Shown: positions 17,349 to 26,267 of the stretch, piece by piece | Layout: the number at the start of each line of letters is the position of its first letter | Position numbering within the stretch: the stretch's first letter is position 1 | Source: Planctomycetota bacterium | Lineage (GTDB): Bacteria > Planctomycetota > UBA8108 > UBA1146 | Direction of reading: 5' to 3' | Length of the DNA: 64,000 nucleotides | NCBI GenBank assembly: GCA_016776905.1 | Contig: JADHSM010000016.1 | Location: 1 to 64,000 of the forward strand | The notes under the pieces: generated by a model | The model's database searches: none | Told to the model about the DNA's origin: nothing | What the model saw: the letters and a program-made list of their open reading frames with translations, nothing else | Translations under genes and position numbers: made by a program

Positions 17349-17473
17349 TTGGACTCCAATCTCTTCACCGTCCTCGTGTTCCGAGATCGGTGGCAGGTCG
17401 CTACAGGTTAGCATACCTTCATAAAAACAGGGCGACATCCACGGGAGGGCCCCAGAGGAAATCGAGGACCGAT

Positions 17474-17986
17474 TTGGTACAAAAACCGAGAAAAAAACGC
17501 CCTGGTTTCACGGTCAGGGCTGCCATTGAACGAGATGGCAAAATTCTGTTCCTCAGAGCCCGTGACACGAGTGGATCAGGACCCAATGGGTCATGGCACT
17601 TTCTTCCCGGTGGCCATGTCGACCACGGAGAATCACTGGAAACAGCCCTGAAACGGGAAATCCTTGAGGAAACAGGACTGGAGGTGGAATCTCTCAGACC
17701 CGCCTTTCTGAGAGAATTCATCGCTGGGCGACATCGTCGCCTTTCCCCAGAAATGCCCTCTGATCTCCATGTGATCGCTCTGATTTACCACTGTCAGGCA
17801 AAACAGGGGTCTTTGGAGAAATTTGAGCATGGCATCGACGGGGTCGAGGTCACCGAAGCATTGGAATGGATCTCCCCAGACCAATTTGACTCCCTTGACC
17901 TTCGCCCACCCCACCTGAAAGCCGCTCTTCAGGCCCTCGAAACTGGTTTTGAAGGCGGGATCCAATACTGGCCAGAAGAAGATTGA
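17474..17986 (+). CDS. NUDIX hydrolase
   Basis: This roughly 170-residue protein contains a complete NUDIX box: GGHVDHGESLETALKREILE followed by ETGLEV, with the Glu residues that bind Mg2+. NUDIX enzymes cleave a nucleoside diphosphate linked to another group; the substrate cannot be told. The beginning of the domain is FTVRAAIERDGKILFLRA. No ATG is available near the domain. The TTG at 17474 with GAGGA a few bases upstream is the best start; the open frame goes further upstream, into the divergent gene. It is divergent from the selenoprotein candidate and 99 bases before top6B. Confidence 0.85.
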   Translation: MVQKPRKKRPGFTVRAAIERDGKILFLRARDTSGSGPNGSWHFLPGGHVDHGESLETALKREILEETGLEVESLRPAFLREFIAGRHRRLSPEMPSDLHVIALIYHCQAKQGSLEKFEHGIDGVEVTEALEWISPDQFDSLDLRPPHLKAALQALETGFEGGIQYWPEED

Positions 17987-18085
17987 CCAGAGAAGATTGA
18001 ATCCGGGACTGGATGCTTCCCCATCAGGGGCTAGGATTCGATCACGCCCGGACAAGTTAGTCCCTAAAAAGGATGAGGAGGCGGG

Positions 18086-19930
18086 TTGCCCCCGACAAAA
18101 TCGCCATCCAGAAAAAAGACGGCCAAAAAAGCCGCTAAGAAAACTGCGAAGAAAACTGCGAAGAAAAAGGTAGCTGGTAAAGCCACCAAGAAAAAAACTT
18201 CTCGATCGCCCAGTAAAAAGGCATCGAAAAATGGCCGCAGTAGCAAGGATTCTCATCAGCAGGCTGATCTGTTTTCAAGATCATCGGCTTCAGATAAGAA
18301 GAAGTCCACGAGCAAAAAAAAGGTGACTTCAAAAAAGACTCCTGCGAAAGCCAAGAATTCCAATACCACCAAAGCGGAGATTCTTGCTGCGAAGCAAAAA
18401 GACATTTCCGTCAGTGAGTTCTTCGCTAAAAACAGACACCTCTTGGGATTTGACAGTCCTGCGAGAGCTCTTCTGACAACCGTCAGAGAAGCCATCGATA
18501 ACTCTCTGGATGCCTGTGAAGAGGCTGAGATTTCCCCAGAAATCTATCTTGAAGTCACTGCTATCAGTGAAGATCAACACAAGATTATGATCCGGGATAA
18601 TGGGCCAGGAATTGTCAAAGAACAGTTACCCAAGATTTTTGGTCGATTACTTTACGGATCCAAGTTCCATGCCCGAAAACAAACACGGGGACAACAAGGC
18701 ATCGGCATCAGTGCGGCAGGAATGTACGGGACGCTCACCACAGGAAAACCGATGACCGTGATCAGCAGAATTTCCAGAAGGAAACCTGCGATCGAAGTCA
18801 CACTCGCTATCGATATGGCAAAAAATCAGCCCGTCGTCAAAAAAGAGCGTGAAGTGGAAGTCGATTGGTCTCACGGAACCGAAGTGCACATTGAACTCGA
18901 AGGGACTTACAAAAAAGGTAAGCACTCCATCGATGCATTCCTTGAGCAGGTATCCTTGGCGAATCCTCATGTCGAGCTGACCTACATCAATCCAGTCGAC
19001 GAAGAGCCCATCATTTGGAATCGCGTCACCAAGCATCTCCCTGAGCCTCCACTCGAAATCCTTCCCCATCCTCATGGCGTCGAATTGGGAATCCTGATGC
19101 AGATGATGAAGGAAACAAAATCCAGGACAGTCAGCGGCTTCCTGTGCAGCGAATTTTGCAGAGTAACCCCAAATGTCGTGAAGAAAGTCCGTGAAGAAAC
19201 AGAAGCGCTGGGCAAGGACGTCGACACAGACCGACAACCTCGTCGACTCTCTAGTGCAGACGTCAAAATCTTACATAAAGCCATCGAGAACACAAAAATG
19301 ATGGCCCCCCCTACAAATTGCCTCTCTCCCATCGGAGAAGAACTGATGGCAAAAACGCTGACTCGAAACTTTGATCCGGAATTGGTGATCACCGTAACGA
19401 GACAACCGGCGGTATATCGGGGTAATCCTTTTCAGGTTGAAGCCGGAATCGCCTATGGAGGAGAACTCCCGGGTGACGATCTCGCTTCCATATTCCGATT
19501 TGCGAACAGAGTTCCATTGCAGTACGAGCAAGGAGCCTGCGCCATCACACAGTCCATCGTGGCTTCCCCATGGAGAAACTACGAAGTCCAACAAGCCAGA
19601 GGCGCATTGCCAACCGGCCCACTAGCAGTTCTGGTTCATATCGCCAGTGTCTGGGTCCCCTTCACTTCAGAAAGCAAGAAAGCTGTGGCGGGGTATGACG
19701 AAATCTTGAAAGAGATGCGTTTGGCCATCATGGAGGCCGGTAGAAAACTGGCGACTCATCTGCGAAAGAAAAGAAGATTAGCAGATGCTGAGCGTAAAAA
19801 AGACTACATCAAAAAGTATATCCCCCAGATCGGAATCGCTCTGCAGGACATACTTGATTTGAGCGATCAACAGAGAACCGGAGCAGAATCAAAACTCGCA
19901 GACGTTCTCGAGCGTAGTAGGAAGATGTAA
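18086..19930 (+). CDS. top6B: DNA topoisomerase VI subunit B with histone H1-like tail
   Basis: This 614-residue subunit is the ATP-binding half of topoisomerase VI, which relaxes and decatenates DNA. The GHKL ATPase motifs are clear: [13 protein letters not shown] near residue 133, IRDNGPGI near 170 and [14 protein letters not shown] near 203; the transducer domain follows to about 540. Residues 1-95 are a Lys/Ala/Ser tail (KKTAKK repeats), like histone H1 or bacterial H1-like proteins, and not part of the usual subunit. The start is a TTG with a strong GAGGAGG just upstream. Topo VI is mainly archaeal and plant; bacterial cases are scattered. The top6A gene follows after 10 bases. Confidence 0.93.
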   Translation: MPPTKSPSRKKTAKKAAKKTAKKTAKKKVAGKATKKKTSRSPSKKASKNGRSSKDSHQQADLFSRSSASDKKKSTSKKKVTSKKTPAKAKNSNTTKAEILAAKQKDISVSEFFAKNRHLLGFDSPARALLTTVREAIDNSLDACEEAEISPEIYLEVTAISEDQHKIMIRDNGPGIVKEQLPKIFGRLLYGSKFHARKQTRGQQGIGISAAGMYGTLTTGKPMTVISRISRRKPAIEVTLAIDMAKNQPVVKKEREVEVDWSHGTEVHIELEGTYKKGKHSIDAFLEQVSLANPHVELTYINPVDEEPIIWNRVTKHLPEPPLEILPHPHGVELGILMQMMKETKSRTVSGFLCSEFCRVTPNVVKKVREETEALGKDVDTDRQPRRLSSADVKILHKAIENTKMMAPPTNCLSPIGEELMAKTLTRNFDPELVITVTRQPAVYRGNPFQVEAGIAYGGELPGDDLASIFRFANRVPLQYEQGACAITQSIVASPWRNYEVQQARGALPTGPLAVLVHIASVWVPFTSESKKAVAGYDEILKEMRLAIMEAGRKLATHLRKKRRLADAERKKDYIKKYIPQIGIALQDILDLSDQQRTGAESKLADVLERSRKM

Positions 19931-19940
19931 GGAATCACTC

Positions 19941-21092
19941 ATGGCAAAAAAAGTGACTCGCGCATATCTCGACAAAGTTCGTCGGGACAATGCTCGCAAA
20001 GACAAAAAAACAATCTCTAGCATCGAAAATGCAGCGGACGAAATCTACAAGAAGATTCTCAAGCGAGGAAAGCCCGCGATGCGCTTTCCCGTTCGTAGTC
20101 TGAGCAATGTCTCCTACGACAAGAGAAAAGGGTATTTGGAAATAGGCAAAGCCCGCAAAGAACGCACCCTGACTGTAAACACCGTGAAAGGCTTCGCCCA
20201 AACACTACGAATGATGGGACTCTCACGAGATTTGGTGAGAAGTAATGACTTCGCTACAAAAAGGGACGTCTATTATCAGTCAAAGAACTGGGAAGACGCC
20301 AAGTTCGAGGACCAGACAGAATCAGACACTGTCATGGATGACATCGAAGCGTTGTTTTCCGTCGACGACGTGAGCAGGGAACAACTTCGATTCGTACCGG
20401 ACGAACACGGCGGAGCAGTGGCTGGAGACTTGGTTGTCCTCGATCCCGATATTGAATCTGGAGAAGTAGAACGCATCGATTGCACCCGATTCGGAAGCGG
20501 CGCTTACACGATTCCCACTTCTGTAGAACATCTCAGCTTTGAGACGAATGCTAAATTTGTCCTCGCCATCGAAACGGGCGGTGTCTTTCAAAGGCTACAA
20601 AGTCATAAATTTTGGAAGACGGCCAATTGCATCCTTATCAATATGGCGGGAGTACCCACTCGGTCGACTCGAAGATTCATCAGAAGACTGAGTGAACAGG
20701 CGAAAATCCCGGTCTATGCGTTTGTTGATTGTGATCCTTACGGAATCTCAAATATCTACAGAACACTTAAAGTGGGATCGGGAAATGCGGCTCATATCAA
20801 TAGGTTCTTTTGCGTTCCCAATGCGACATACCTAGGTGTCACCCCCCAGGACATCATCGACTATGAACTTCCAACCCATCCCTTGAAAGATGTCGATATC
20901 AAAAGAGCCAAGGACGCCCTTAAGAATGATCCGTTTTTCAAAAGCAAAAAATCGTGGAAGTCTGCCATCGAACAATTGTTGTCCATGGGAGTACGTGCTG
21001 AACAACAGGCATTGGCCATGTGGGGCCTGAACTACGTCATAGAAGAATATTTGCCCCGAAAACTGAAGAATCCGGGTATATTCCTACCCTAA
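19941..21092 (+). CDS. top6A: DNA topoisomerase VI subunit A (Spo11-like)
   Basis: This 383-residue subunit cuts both DNA strands through a tyrosine. The active-site motif TKRDVYYQSKNW gives Tyr112 as the likely nucleophile (Tyr111 next to it), and the Toprim domain follows with Glu in FVLAIETGGVF and the DxD in VYAFVDCDPYG, which bind Mg2+. Length and order fit archaeal Top6A/Spo11. It lies 10 bases after top6B in the same direction, so the two form the A2B2 enzyme from one transcript. The ATG at 19941 follows an AAGGAAT site. No odd residues were seen at the active site. Confidence 0.94.
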   Translation: MAKKVTRAYLDKVRRDNARKDKKTISSIENAADEIYKKILKRGKPAMRFPVRSLSNVSYDKRKGYLEIGKARKERTLTVNTVKGFAQTLRMMGLSRDLVRSNDFATKRDVYYQSKNWEDAKFEDQTESDTVMDDIEALFSVDDVSREQLRFVPDEHGGAVAGDLVVLDPDIESGEVERIDCTRFGSGAYTIPTSVEHLSFETNAKFVLAIETGGVFQRLQSHKFWKTANCILINMAGVPTRSTRRFIRRLSEQAKIPVYAFVDCDPYGISNIYRTLKVGSGNAAHINRFFCVPNATYLGVTPQDIIDYELPTHPLKDVDIKRAKDALKNDPFFKSKKSWKSAIEQLLSMGVRAEQQALAMWGLNYVIEEYLPRKLKNPGIFLP

Positions 21093-21153
21093 GGATGTCT
21101 CACAGAATCACCGAGGCAAAATACCTTGATTGAATCCAGGAAGGACGAGTTCC

Positions 21154-22476
21154 ATGCCGAACAGATTTTCTTTAACAGGACGAGTCATCATTCTTCTCTT
21201 GATGACTGTTTTCCCAGCGTTAGTGGGAGCACAGGCTCCTGATGCCACAGAAGCAGAACTCACGGGTTCCATGAGTACTTGGCTCGACAATCTGATTCCG
21301 GATGGAATGAAATCCAAAATCTTGTTTCTGGAACAATGGCAATGGCTCCTCCTGGCTATTATCGGAGTCGTCGCAGGGCTGATTCAAAAGATCGCCTCTC
21401 ATCTCGGTGGCATACTTCTTCAGCCGCTCCTTTCTAGAGTAGGCCAATCTAAAAAAACCACTGAAGTCATCAACTCCATCGGTAAATCACTGGGCTGGTT
21501 CGCCTCTGCTGGGATTGTCAATTCACTTCACCCTCTGTTGAAGTTTGAGGGCTTTGGCAACTCGCTCATGGAAGTGGCTGTCAGAGGACTGGCAACTATT
21601 GGAGCACTGCTACTCGCATATCGCCTCGTTGACTTAATCAGTTCAAGACTTGAAGAATCCGCAGCCGAGACCGACAGCAAACTCGATGATCAGCTCGCAC
21701 CCATGATCAGAAAAAGCCTGAAGTTGCTCGTCACGACCGGCGCCGTCATCTACCTGATTCAAAGCACAGGCGAAGACGTGATGCCTCTTGTCACAGGTCT
21801 CGGTGTATTAGGAATCGGGGTCAGTCTTGCGGCAAAAGATACATTCGCAAATCTGTTTGGTTCGATCACTGTCTTCGCTGATCGCCCCTTCTCTCTTGGA
21901 GATTGGGTCAAAGTCAGAGGAATTCAGGGCGTCGTCGAAGAAATCGGTTTTCGCTGCACCCGAATCAGAACCTTTGAAAGTTCCCTAGTCAGTGTTCCCA
22001 ACTCAGAGCTGGTCAATGGCGTCATCGATAATATGGGGCAAAGAAATTACAGAAGGTTTAAAACCCTGGTCGGTCTGAGATACGAAACGCCTTCAGAAAA
22101 GATTGAAGCTTTCACAGCAGGAATCCATGCAATCGCGGCGTCTCAAAATAAGATCGAAACAGAAACTGTTCGGGCAGCCCTCGTCGACTTTGGCGCATCC
22201 AGTCTAGATATTCTCGTCAATGTCAGAATGGTAGTGGCGGATTACCCTGAAGAGCTTCGGGTCAAACAAGACTTCCTTATTCAAGTCATCAGGCTGGCTG
22301 AAGAACTTGAAGTCGGTTTCGCATTCCCTTCGACAAGTCTTTATGTGGAATCGACACCAGAGCATCCCTTCCCGGATTCAGCGGTCCCTTCCCATGAAAG
22401 CTTGTCACAACAGGTCCAGAAATTTGGACCTGGCGGAGAACGGGCTGTCAGCAAAGGGCCATTCGAAAAGCCCTAG
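21154..22476 (+). CDS. MscS-family mechanosensitive ion channel
   Basis: This 440-residue membrane protein starts with a signal or first membrane helix (residues 7-27), has three or more further helices (about 65-90, 150-175, 195-235), and then an MscS pore and beta domain: GLGVLGIGVSLAAKDTFANL, GSITVFADRPFSLGDWVKV, GVVEEIGFRCTRIRTFESS and VPNSELVNGVIDN. MscS channels release solutes when the membrane is stretched by osmotic downshock. The ATG at 21154 has AGGAAGGA upstream. It follows top6A by 61 bases and ends 8 bases before the convergent hydrolase gene. Confidence 0.92.
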   Translation: MPNRFSLTGRVIILLLMTVFPALVGAQAPDATEAELTGSMSTWLDNLIPDGMKSKILFLEQWQWLLLAIIGVVAGLIQKIASHLGGILLQPLLSRVGQSKKTTEVINSIGKSLGWFASAGIVNSLHPLLKFEGFGNSLMEVAVRGLATIGALLLAYRLVDLISSRLEESAAETDSKLDDQLAPMIRKSLKLLVTTGAVIYLIQSTGEDVMPLVTGLGVLGIGVSLAAKDTFANLFGSITVFADRPFSLGDWVKVRGIQGVVEEIGFRCTRIRTFESSLVSVPNSELVNGVIDNMGQRNYRRFKTLVGLRYETPSEKIEAFTAGIHAIAASQNKIETETVRAALVDFGASSLDILVNVRMVVADYPEELRVKQDFLIQVIRLAEELEVGFAFPSTSLYVESTPEHPFPDSAVPSHESLSQQVQKFGPGGERAVSKGPFEKP

Positions 22477-22484
22477 TCTGACTT

Positions 22485-23321
22485 CTACGGATCCAATAGT
22501 CGGGGAAGTAGTGCTTCTAACAATTCGGTGGGACGGTCCACATGAAGCCAATGCCCCGCTTCTGATATGCTCGTAAAGCAACTACGCTCAGGATCTTTTT
22601 CAGCCGTAGTTTTCATTCTCAAAAGAGACTCATCGGAAACAACGTTCGAACGAGCCCCGACAACAAAGTCTATACGCTCTAAATCGCAACCATCGATGTG
22701 CGGCCAATAATCGAGACGATGATGATCGTCCAACAAACTCTCCACACGGTCGAGATCGAGATTGAGTTTCAATCCGCCATCGACTCGCTTGAGATTCTTT
22801 CCAACCCAGCCCGCTATCCCCTGTCGAAAACCTGACTGGGCCAATTCTTCAACAAAAGCTTCTCTACTGAGGTAAATATCAGGCCCATTTCTCAAAGCAT
22901 CCATTAATAAGAGTACCGGGAATTCTTTGCGTGAATGGCCGGTCATTTGTAATGGAGCGGGATCAGCATCGAGAATTATACATTGTCGAATTTCCGGTAT
23001 TCTTGTAGCGAGTTCTAATGCCATTTTGGATCCGAAAGAATGACCCATCACGCAACTGGGAGGACAACTCTGCACCGATATTAATTTTTCAAGATCAAGA
23101 ACGCATGCTTCCACATCATCCGGGGGAGCTCCATTCCCCGATTTCCCATGAAGCCTATGATCAGGAATCAGAACACCAAAATCGGGTCTTCTCTCACATA
23201 ATTCCCTGCCGAATGCGCCCCAGTTCGAGCCAGACCCCAGAATTCCATGGAGAATCAAAATCCAACCCGTGGGCTCCTCTGGCCCAACACTCCTCGACAA
23301 ACAGTGTAATTCAGCCCTCAT
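22485..23321 (-). CDS. Alpha/beta hydrolase (YbfF-like)
   Basis: This 278-residue protein is an alpha/beta hydrolase: LILHGILGSGSNWG forms the oxyanion region, IPDHRLHGKSG follows, the nucleophile is the Ser of VMGHSFGSKMAL, and the C-terminal ISEAGHWLHVDRP supplies the catalytic His. The HGILGSGSNW and DHRLHGKS stretches are like those of the YbfF/ABHD11 esterases. The natural substrate is unknown; a soluble esterase is likely. The ATG at 23321 follows AGAGG by a few bases. It is a single gene, divergent from the multihaem cytochrome gene, with 120 bases between the starts. Confidence 0.85.
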   Translation of the reverse strand: MRAELHCLSRSVGPEEPTGWILILHGILGSGSNWGAFGRELCERRPDFGVLIPDHRLHGKSGNGAPPDDVEACVLDLEKLISVQSCPPSCVMGHSFGSKMALELATRIPEIRQCIILDADPAPLQMTGHSRKEFPVLLLMDALRNGPDIYLSREAFVEELAQSGFRQGIAGWVGKNLKRVDGGLKLNLDLDRVESLLDDHHRLDYWPHIDGCDLERIDFVVGARSNVVSDESLLRMKTTAEKDPERSCFTSISEAGHWLHVDRPTELLEALLPRLLDP

Positions 23322-23429
23322 TAGACCTCTTCATGGCTCAACACAGGGTTCCCGTCCTGTAACTCTAAAAAAGTAACACCCATTACTCATCGTATAACTG
23401 ATTTTTCACCCTCACTGAGAACTCCCGTT

Positions 23430-23435
23430 TATAAT
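23430..23435 (+). promoter_or_regulatory. -10 element of the cytochrome operon
   Basis: A perfect TATAAT lies six bases before the ATG at 23442, which puts the predicted transcription start on the A of the start codon. The -35 region is weak (TTCACC at 23405-23410 with 19-base spacing). No ribosome binding site stands before the ATG, so a leaderless message is likely. Confidence 0.5.
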
Positions 23436-23441
23436 CAGATT

Positions 23442-26267
23442 ATGAGTCAAAACGATCTACCAAACGAAAACAATGTACCTCGTAAGAAGCGGTCGTGGGC
23501 AGAACCGGTCCATGATCGACTTCGCCCTTGGTTGATGGCCGTCCTTGGTCTGTTTGCAATCTTGGCACTGAACTCTTTTTATCTCATCTCCGTGACTATT
23601 GCAGAAGAAGTTCTGTCGAACCAATTTCAAGATTCTTTCTACCAATGGATGTTCCTCGTTCACCTCATCCTTGGAACGATATTCATCATGCCCTTCGTGA
23701 TTTTCGGGGTTTGGCATTTGAGAAGATCGTGGTCTCATCCGAATAAAAGAGCGGTGAAAGCAGGACTGGGTCTATTTGCCGCGAGCATTTTCCTACTACT
23801 ATCAGGAATATTACTGACACGTATCGAAGGAATCCTAGAAATACGGTCTCCATACTGGAGATCTATTTTCTATGTCATCCACGTAGGAACCCCACTCCTC
23901 AGTGCTTGGTTATTCGTTCTCCATAGACTCGCAGGAAATCCGATACGTTGGATAGTGGGCACACGCTGGAGTCTCGCTGGAGTTCTCTTTGTGGTTCTGA
24001 TGTTGGTCTGGCACCAGTTTTCTATTCCAGAAGGAAATACTCCTTCGAATGGAGATCAATATTTCGAGCCCTCTCTCGCTAGAACAAGTGACGGAAAATT
24101 CATTCCTGCTCACCGAATGATGCGAGATGAAACCTGTAAAGAATGTCACGAAGACGTTCATTCCCGCTGGTCGGAATCGGCACACCGATTTAGTTCATTC
24201 AATAATCCGGCCTATTTAGCCAGCGTAAAAAACACCCGAGATATTCTTTTGGAACGGGATGGAGACGTACATGCCTCCAGATTTTGCGCAGGCTGTCACG
24301 ACCCTGTTCCCTTTTTTAGCGGTGCGTTCGATGACCCCTTGTTCGACATGGACAAGGATGTCACGGCTCACGCAGCAATCACATGTACAGTATGCCACGC
24401 CATAGAAAACATTCCTGGCCCTCGCGGTAATGGCGAATACGTCATCGGGCAACCGGAGTTATATCCCTTCGCAATGAGCGAAGATCCACTTTTCAAATGG
24501 GTCAATCGACAGTTAATCAAAGCCAAGCCCGCTTTTCACAAACAGACCTACTTGAAACCTCTTCATGAATCTGCGGAATTCTGCGCTTCGTGTCACAAGG
24601 TTCATATCCCCGAGGAACTCAATCAGTACCGTTGGCTCAGGGGACAAAACCACTATGACTCATGGCTGTTATCAGGTGTCAGCGGACATGGAGTGGCCTC
24701 CTTCTACTACCCTCAAACAGCCGAAAATAACTGTAATGGCTGCCATATGCCGGCCCTCCCCAGTGGTGATTTTGGAGCCAAAGATATCTCGGGAAATGGA
24801 ATCCTCTCGGTGCACGATCACCTTTTCCCAGGTGCAAATACAGCCATGAGAAAAATGGTAGGAACCAGTGAATCTTCACTCGCGGTCCACCGAGAATTCT
24901 TAGAGGGCTCTATTGACGTGGACATCTTCGGTATCCGTAGAGGAACAGACGTCGACGCCCCGTTAGAAGCCCCACTCGGTGTTCGAGCACCTGTGCTCAT
25001 GCCAGAAGAAACAATACTGGTAGAAACAGTGCTCAGAACTATGGGGATGGGCCATCACTTCACAGAAGGAACCGCAGATTCAAATCAAACATGGGTATCC
25101 ATGGAGTTATTCTTAGATGATCAACTCATTGGTTCCAGTGGGCTTCTCGATGAATTGGGCCGTCTCGATCCATGGGCACACATGATGAATGCATTGGTTC
25201 TCGACAAAGACGGAAATAAGATCGCAGAGAGAAACGTCGAAGATATCTTTGTCGCTCTTTATAATCACCAAATCCCTCCAGGCGCAGCCGACACTTTGCA
25301 TCACCGTATCACTGTGCCAAATGCCATGGGGTCAGTGTTAAAAATCCGGGCGAAGGCGCTCTACCGGAAATTCGATTCCCACTTTTTTAGTCTTTTTAAT
25401 GAAAATGAAGTCAATGATCTTCCTGTGGTCACTCTAGGAGAAGATGAAATCGAGTTCACGATTGGTGGAACAAACCCAGAAACCACTCTTCAAGAACGAA
25501 GACCAGAATGGGTCCGGTGGAATGATTACGGGATAGGCCTCCTCAGAAAAGGAACCAAAGGAGCGGTTCGTGGAGAACTCGTCTCTGCCATTTCTGCATT
25601 TGAAGAAGTCACTAAACTCGGTAAACCAGATGGTGCACTCAATAAAGCAAGAGCACTTATCAGGGCAGGAAGACTCGACGATGCAGCCTTGGCGCTTGAA
25701 AAAGCTTCGCAGCATGTCCCGCCCTCACCCCAATGGAGCCTCGATTGGTTCGGAAGCCTCGTCAATAGAGAGAACGGGTATTACAAAGAAGCACTCACGA
25801 CTTTGATGAGACTCTATGAAACTCAATACCCAGGAGCTCTAGAACGAGGATTTGACTTCTCCCGAGATGTTCGTCTCACGAATGAAATAGGAACAGTCCA
25901 CTTCGCACTGGCTCGCAGGGAACGTGGAGAAACTCTTTTATCTGCTCTCATGATCTCTAAAGATTGGTTCGAAAAAACCTTGGTCGAGGATCCAGAAAAT
26001 GTAGTGGCATACTGGAATCTTGCTCAGATCCATGACTTGATGGCGGCGACAGAGACAAAAGACTCCACTTCCGACCAAAAACAAATACTCAATGAAAAAG
26101 CAGCCGGTTATCGAGCTCTGCATGCGAAGTATAAAAAGGACGATGCCGCGAGAGACCTTGCGGTGTCCGCTCACAGAGCAGAAAACCCACCCGCGAATGC
26201 TGCCGCCGAAGCCATCGTGATTTACGAACTTCGTCCCCCTTCCGAGAGCAATGAAAGGGAAGAGTAA
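23442..26267 (+). CDS. Membrane-anchored pentahaem cytochrome c with TPR tail
   Basis: This 941-residue protein has four or five N-terminal membrane helices with several His residues (about residues 28-190, cytochrome b-like in look), then a periplasmic part with five c-type haem sites CxxCH: Cys232 (CKECH), Cys282 (CAGCH), Cys315 (CTVCH), Cys381 (CASCH) and Cys431 (CNGCH). A beta-rich region follows, and TPR-like helices fill about 715-910. It probably carries electrons from the membrane to a periplasmic partner. The stop overlaps the next gene by one base (TAATG), so the FG-GAP/ASPIC protein is made with it. The substrate and partner are unknown. Confidence 0.88.
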   Translation: MSQNDLPNENNVPRKKRSWAEPVHDRLRPWLMAVLGLFAILALNSFYLISVTIAEEVLSNQFQDSFYQWMFLVHLILGTIFIMPFVIFGVWHLRRSWSHPNKRAVKAGLGLFAASIFLLLSGILLTRIEGILEIRSPYWRSIFYVIHVGTPLLSAWLFVLHRLAGNPIRWIVGTRWSLAGVLFVVLMLVWHQFSIPEGNTPSNGDQYFEPSLARTSDGKFIPAHRMMRDETCKECHEDVHSRWSESAHRFSSFNNPAYLASVKNTRDILLERDGDVHASRFCAGCHDPVPFFSGAFDDPLFDMDKDVTAHAAITCTVCHAIENIPGPRGNGEYVIGQPELYPFAMSEDPLFKWVNRQLIKAKPAFHKQTYLKPLHESAEFCASCHKVHIPEELNQYRWLRGQNHYDSWLLSGVSGHGVASFYYPQTAENNCNGCHMPALPSGDFGAKDISGNGILSVHDHLFPGANTAMRKMVGTSESSLAVHREFLEGSIDVDIFGIRRGTDVDAPLEAPLGVRAPVLMPEETILVETVLRTMGMGHHFTEGTADSNQTWVSMELFLDDQLIGSSGLLDELGRLDPWAHMMNALVLDKDGNKIAERNVEDIFVALYNHQIPPGAADTLHHRITVPNAMGSVLKIRAKALYRKFDSHFFSLFNENEVNDLPVVTLGEDEIEFTIGGTNPETTLQERRPEWVRWNDYGIGLLRKGTKGAVRGELVSAISAFEEVTKLGKPDGALNKARALIRAGRLDDAALALEKASQHVPPSPQWSLDWFGSLVNRENGYYKEALTTLMRLYETQYPGALERGFDFSRDVRLTNEIGTVHFALARRERGETLLSALMISKDWFEKTLVEDPENVVAYWNLAQIHDLMAATETKDSTSDQKQILNEKAAGYRALHAKYKKDDAARDLAVSAHRAENPPANAAAEAIVIYELRPPSESNEREE

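Noticed and set aside
18086..19930. Gyrase B or MutL instead of Top6B
   Set aside because: The GHKL motifs are shared, but there is no Toprim domain in the protein, and the next gene is a clear Top6A/Spo11.
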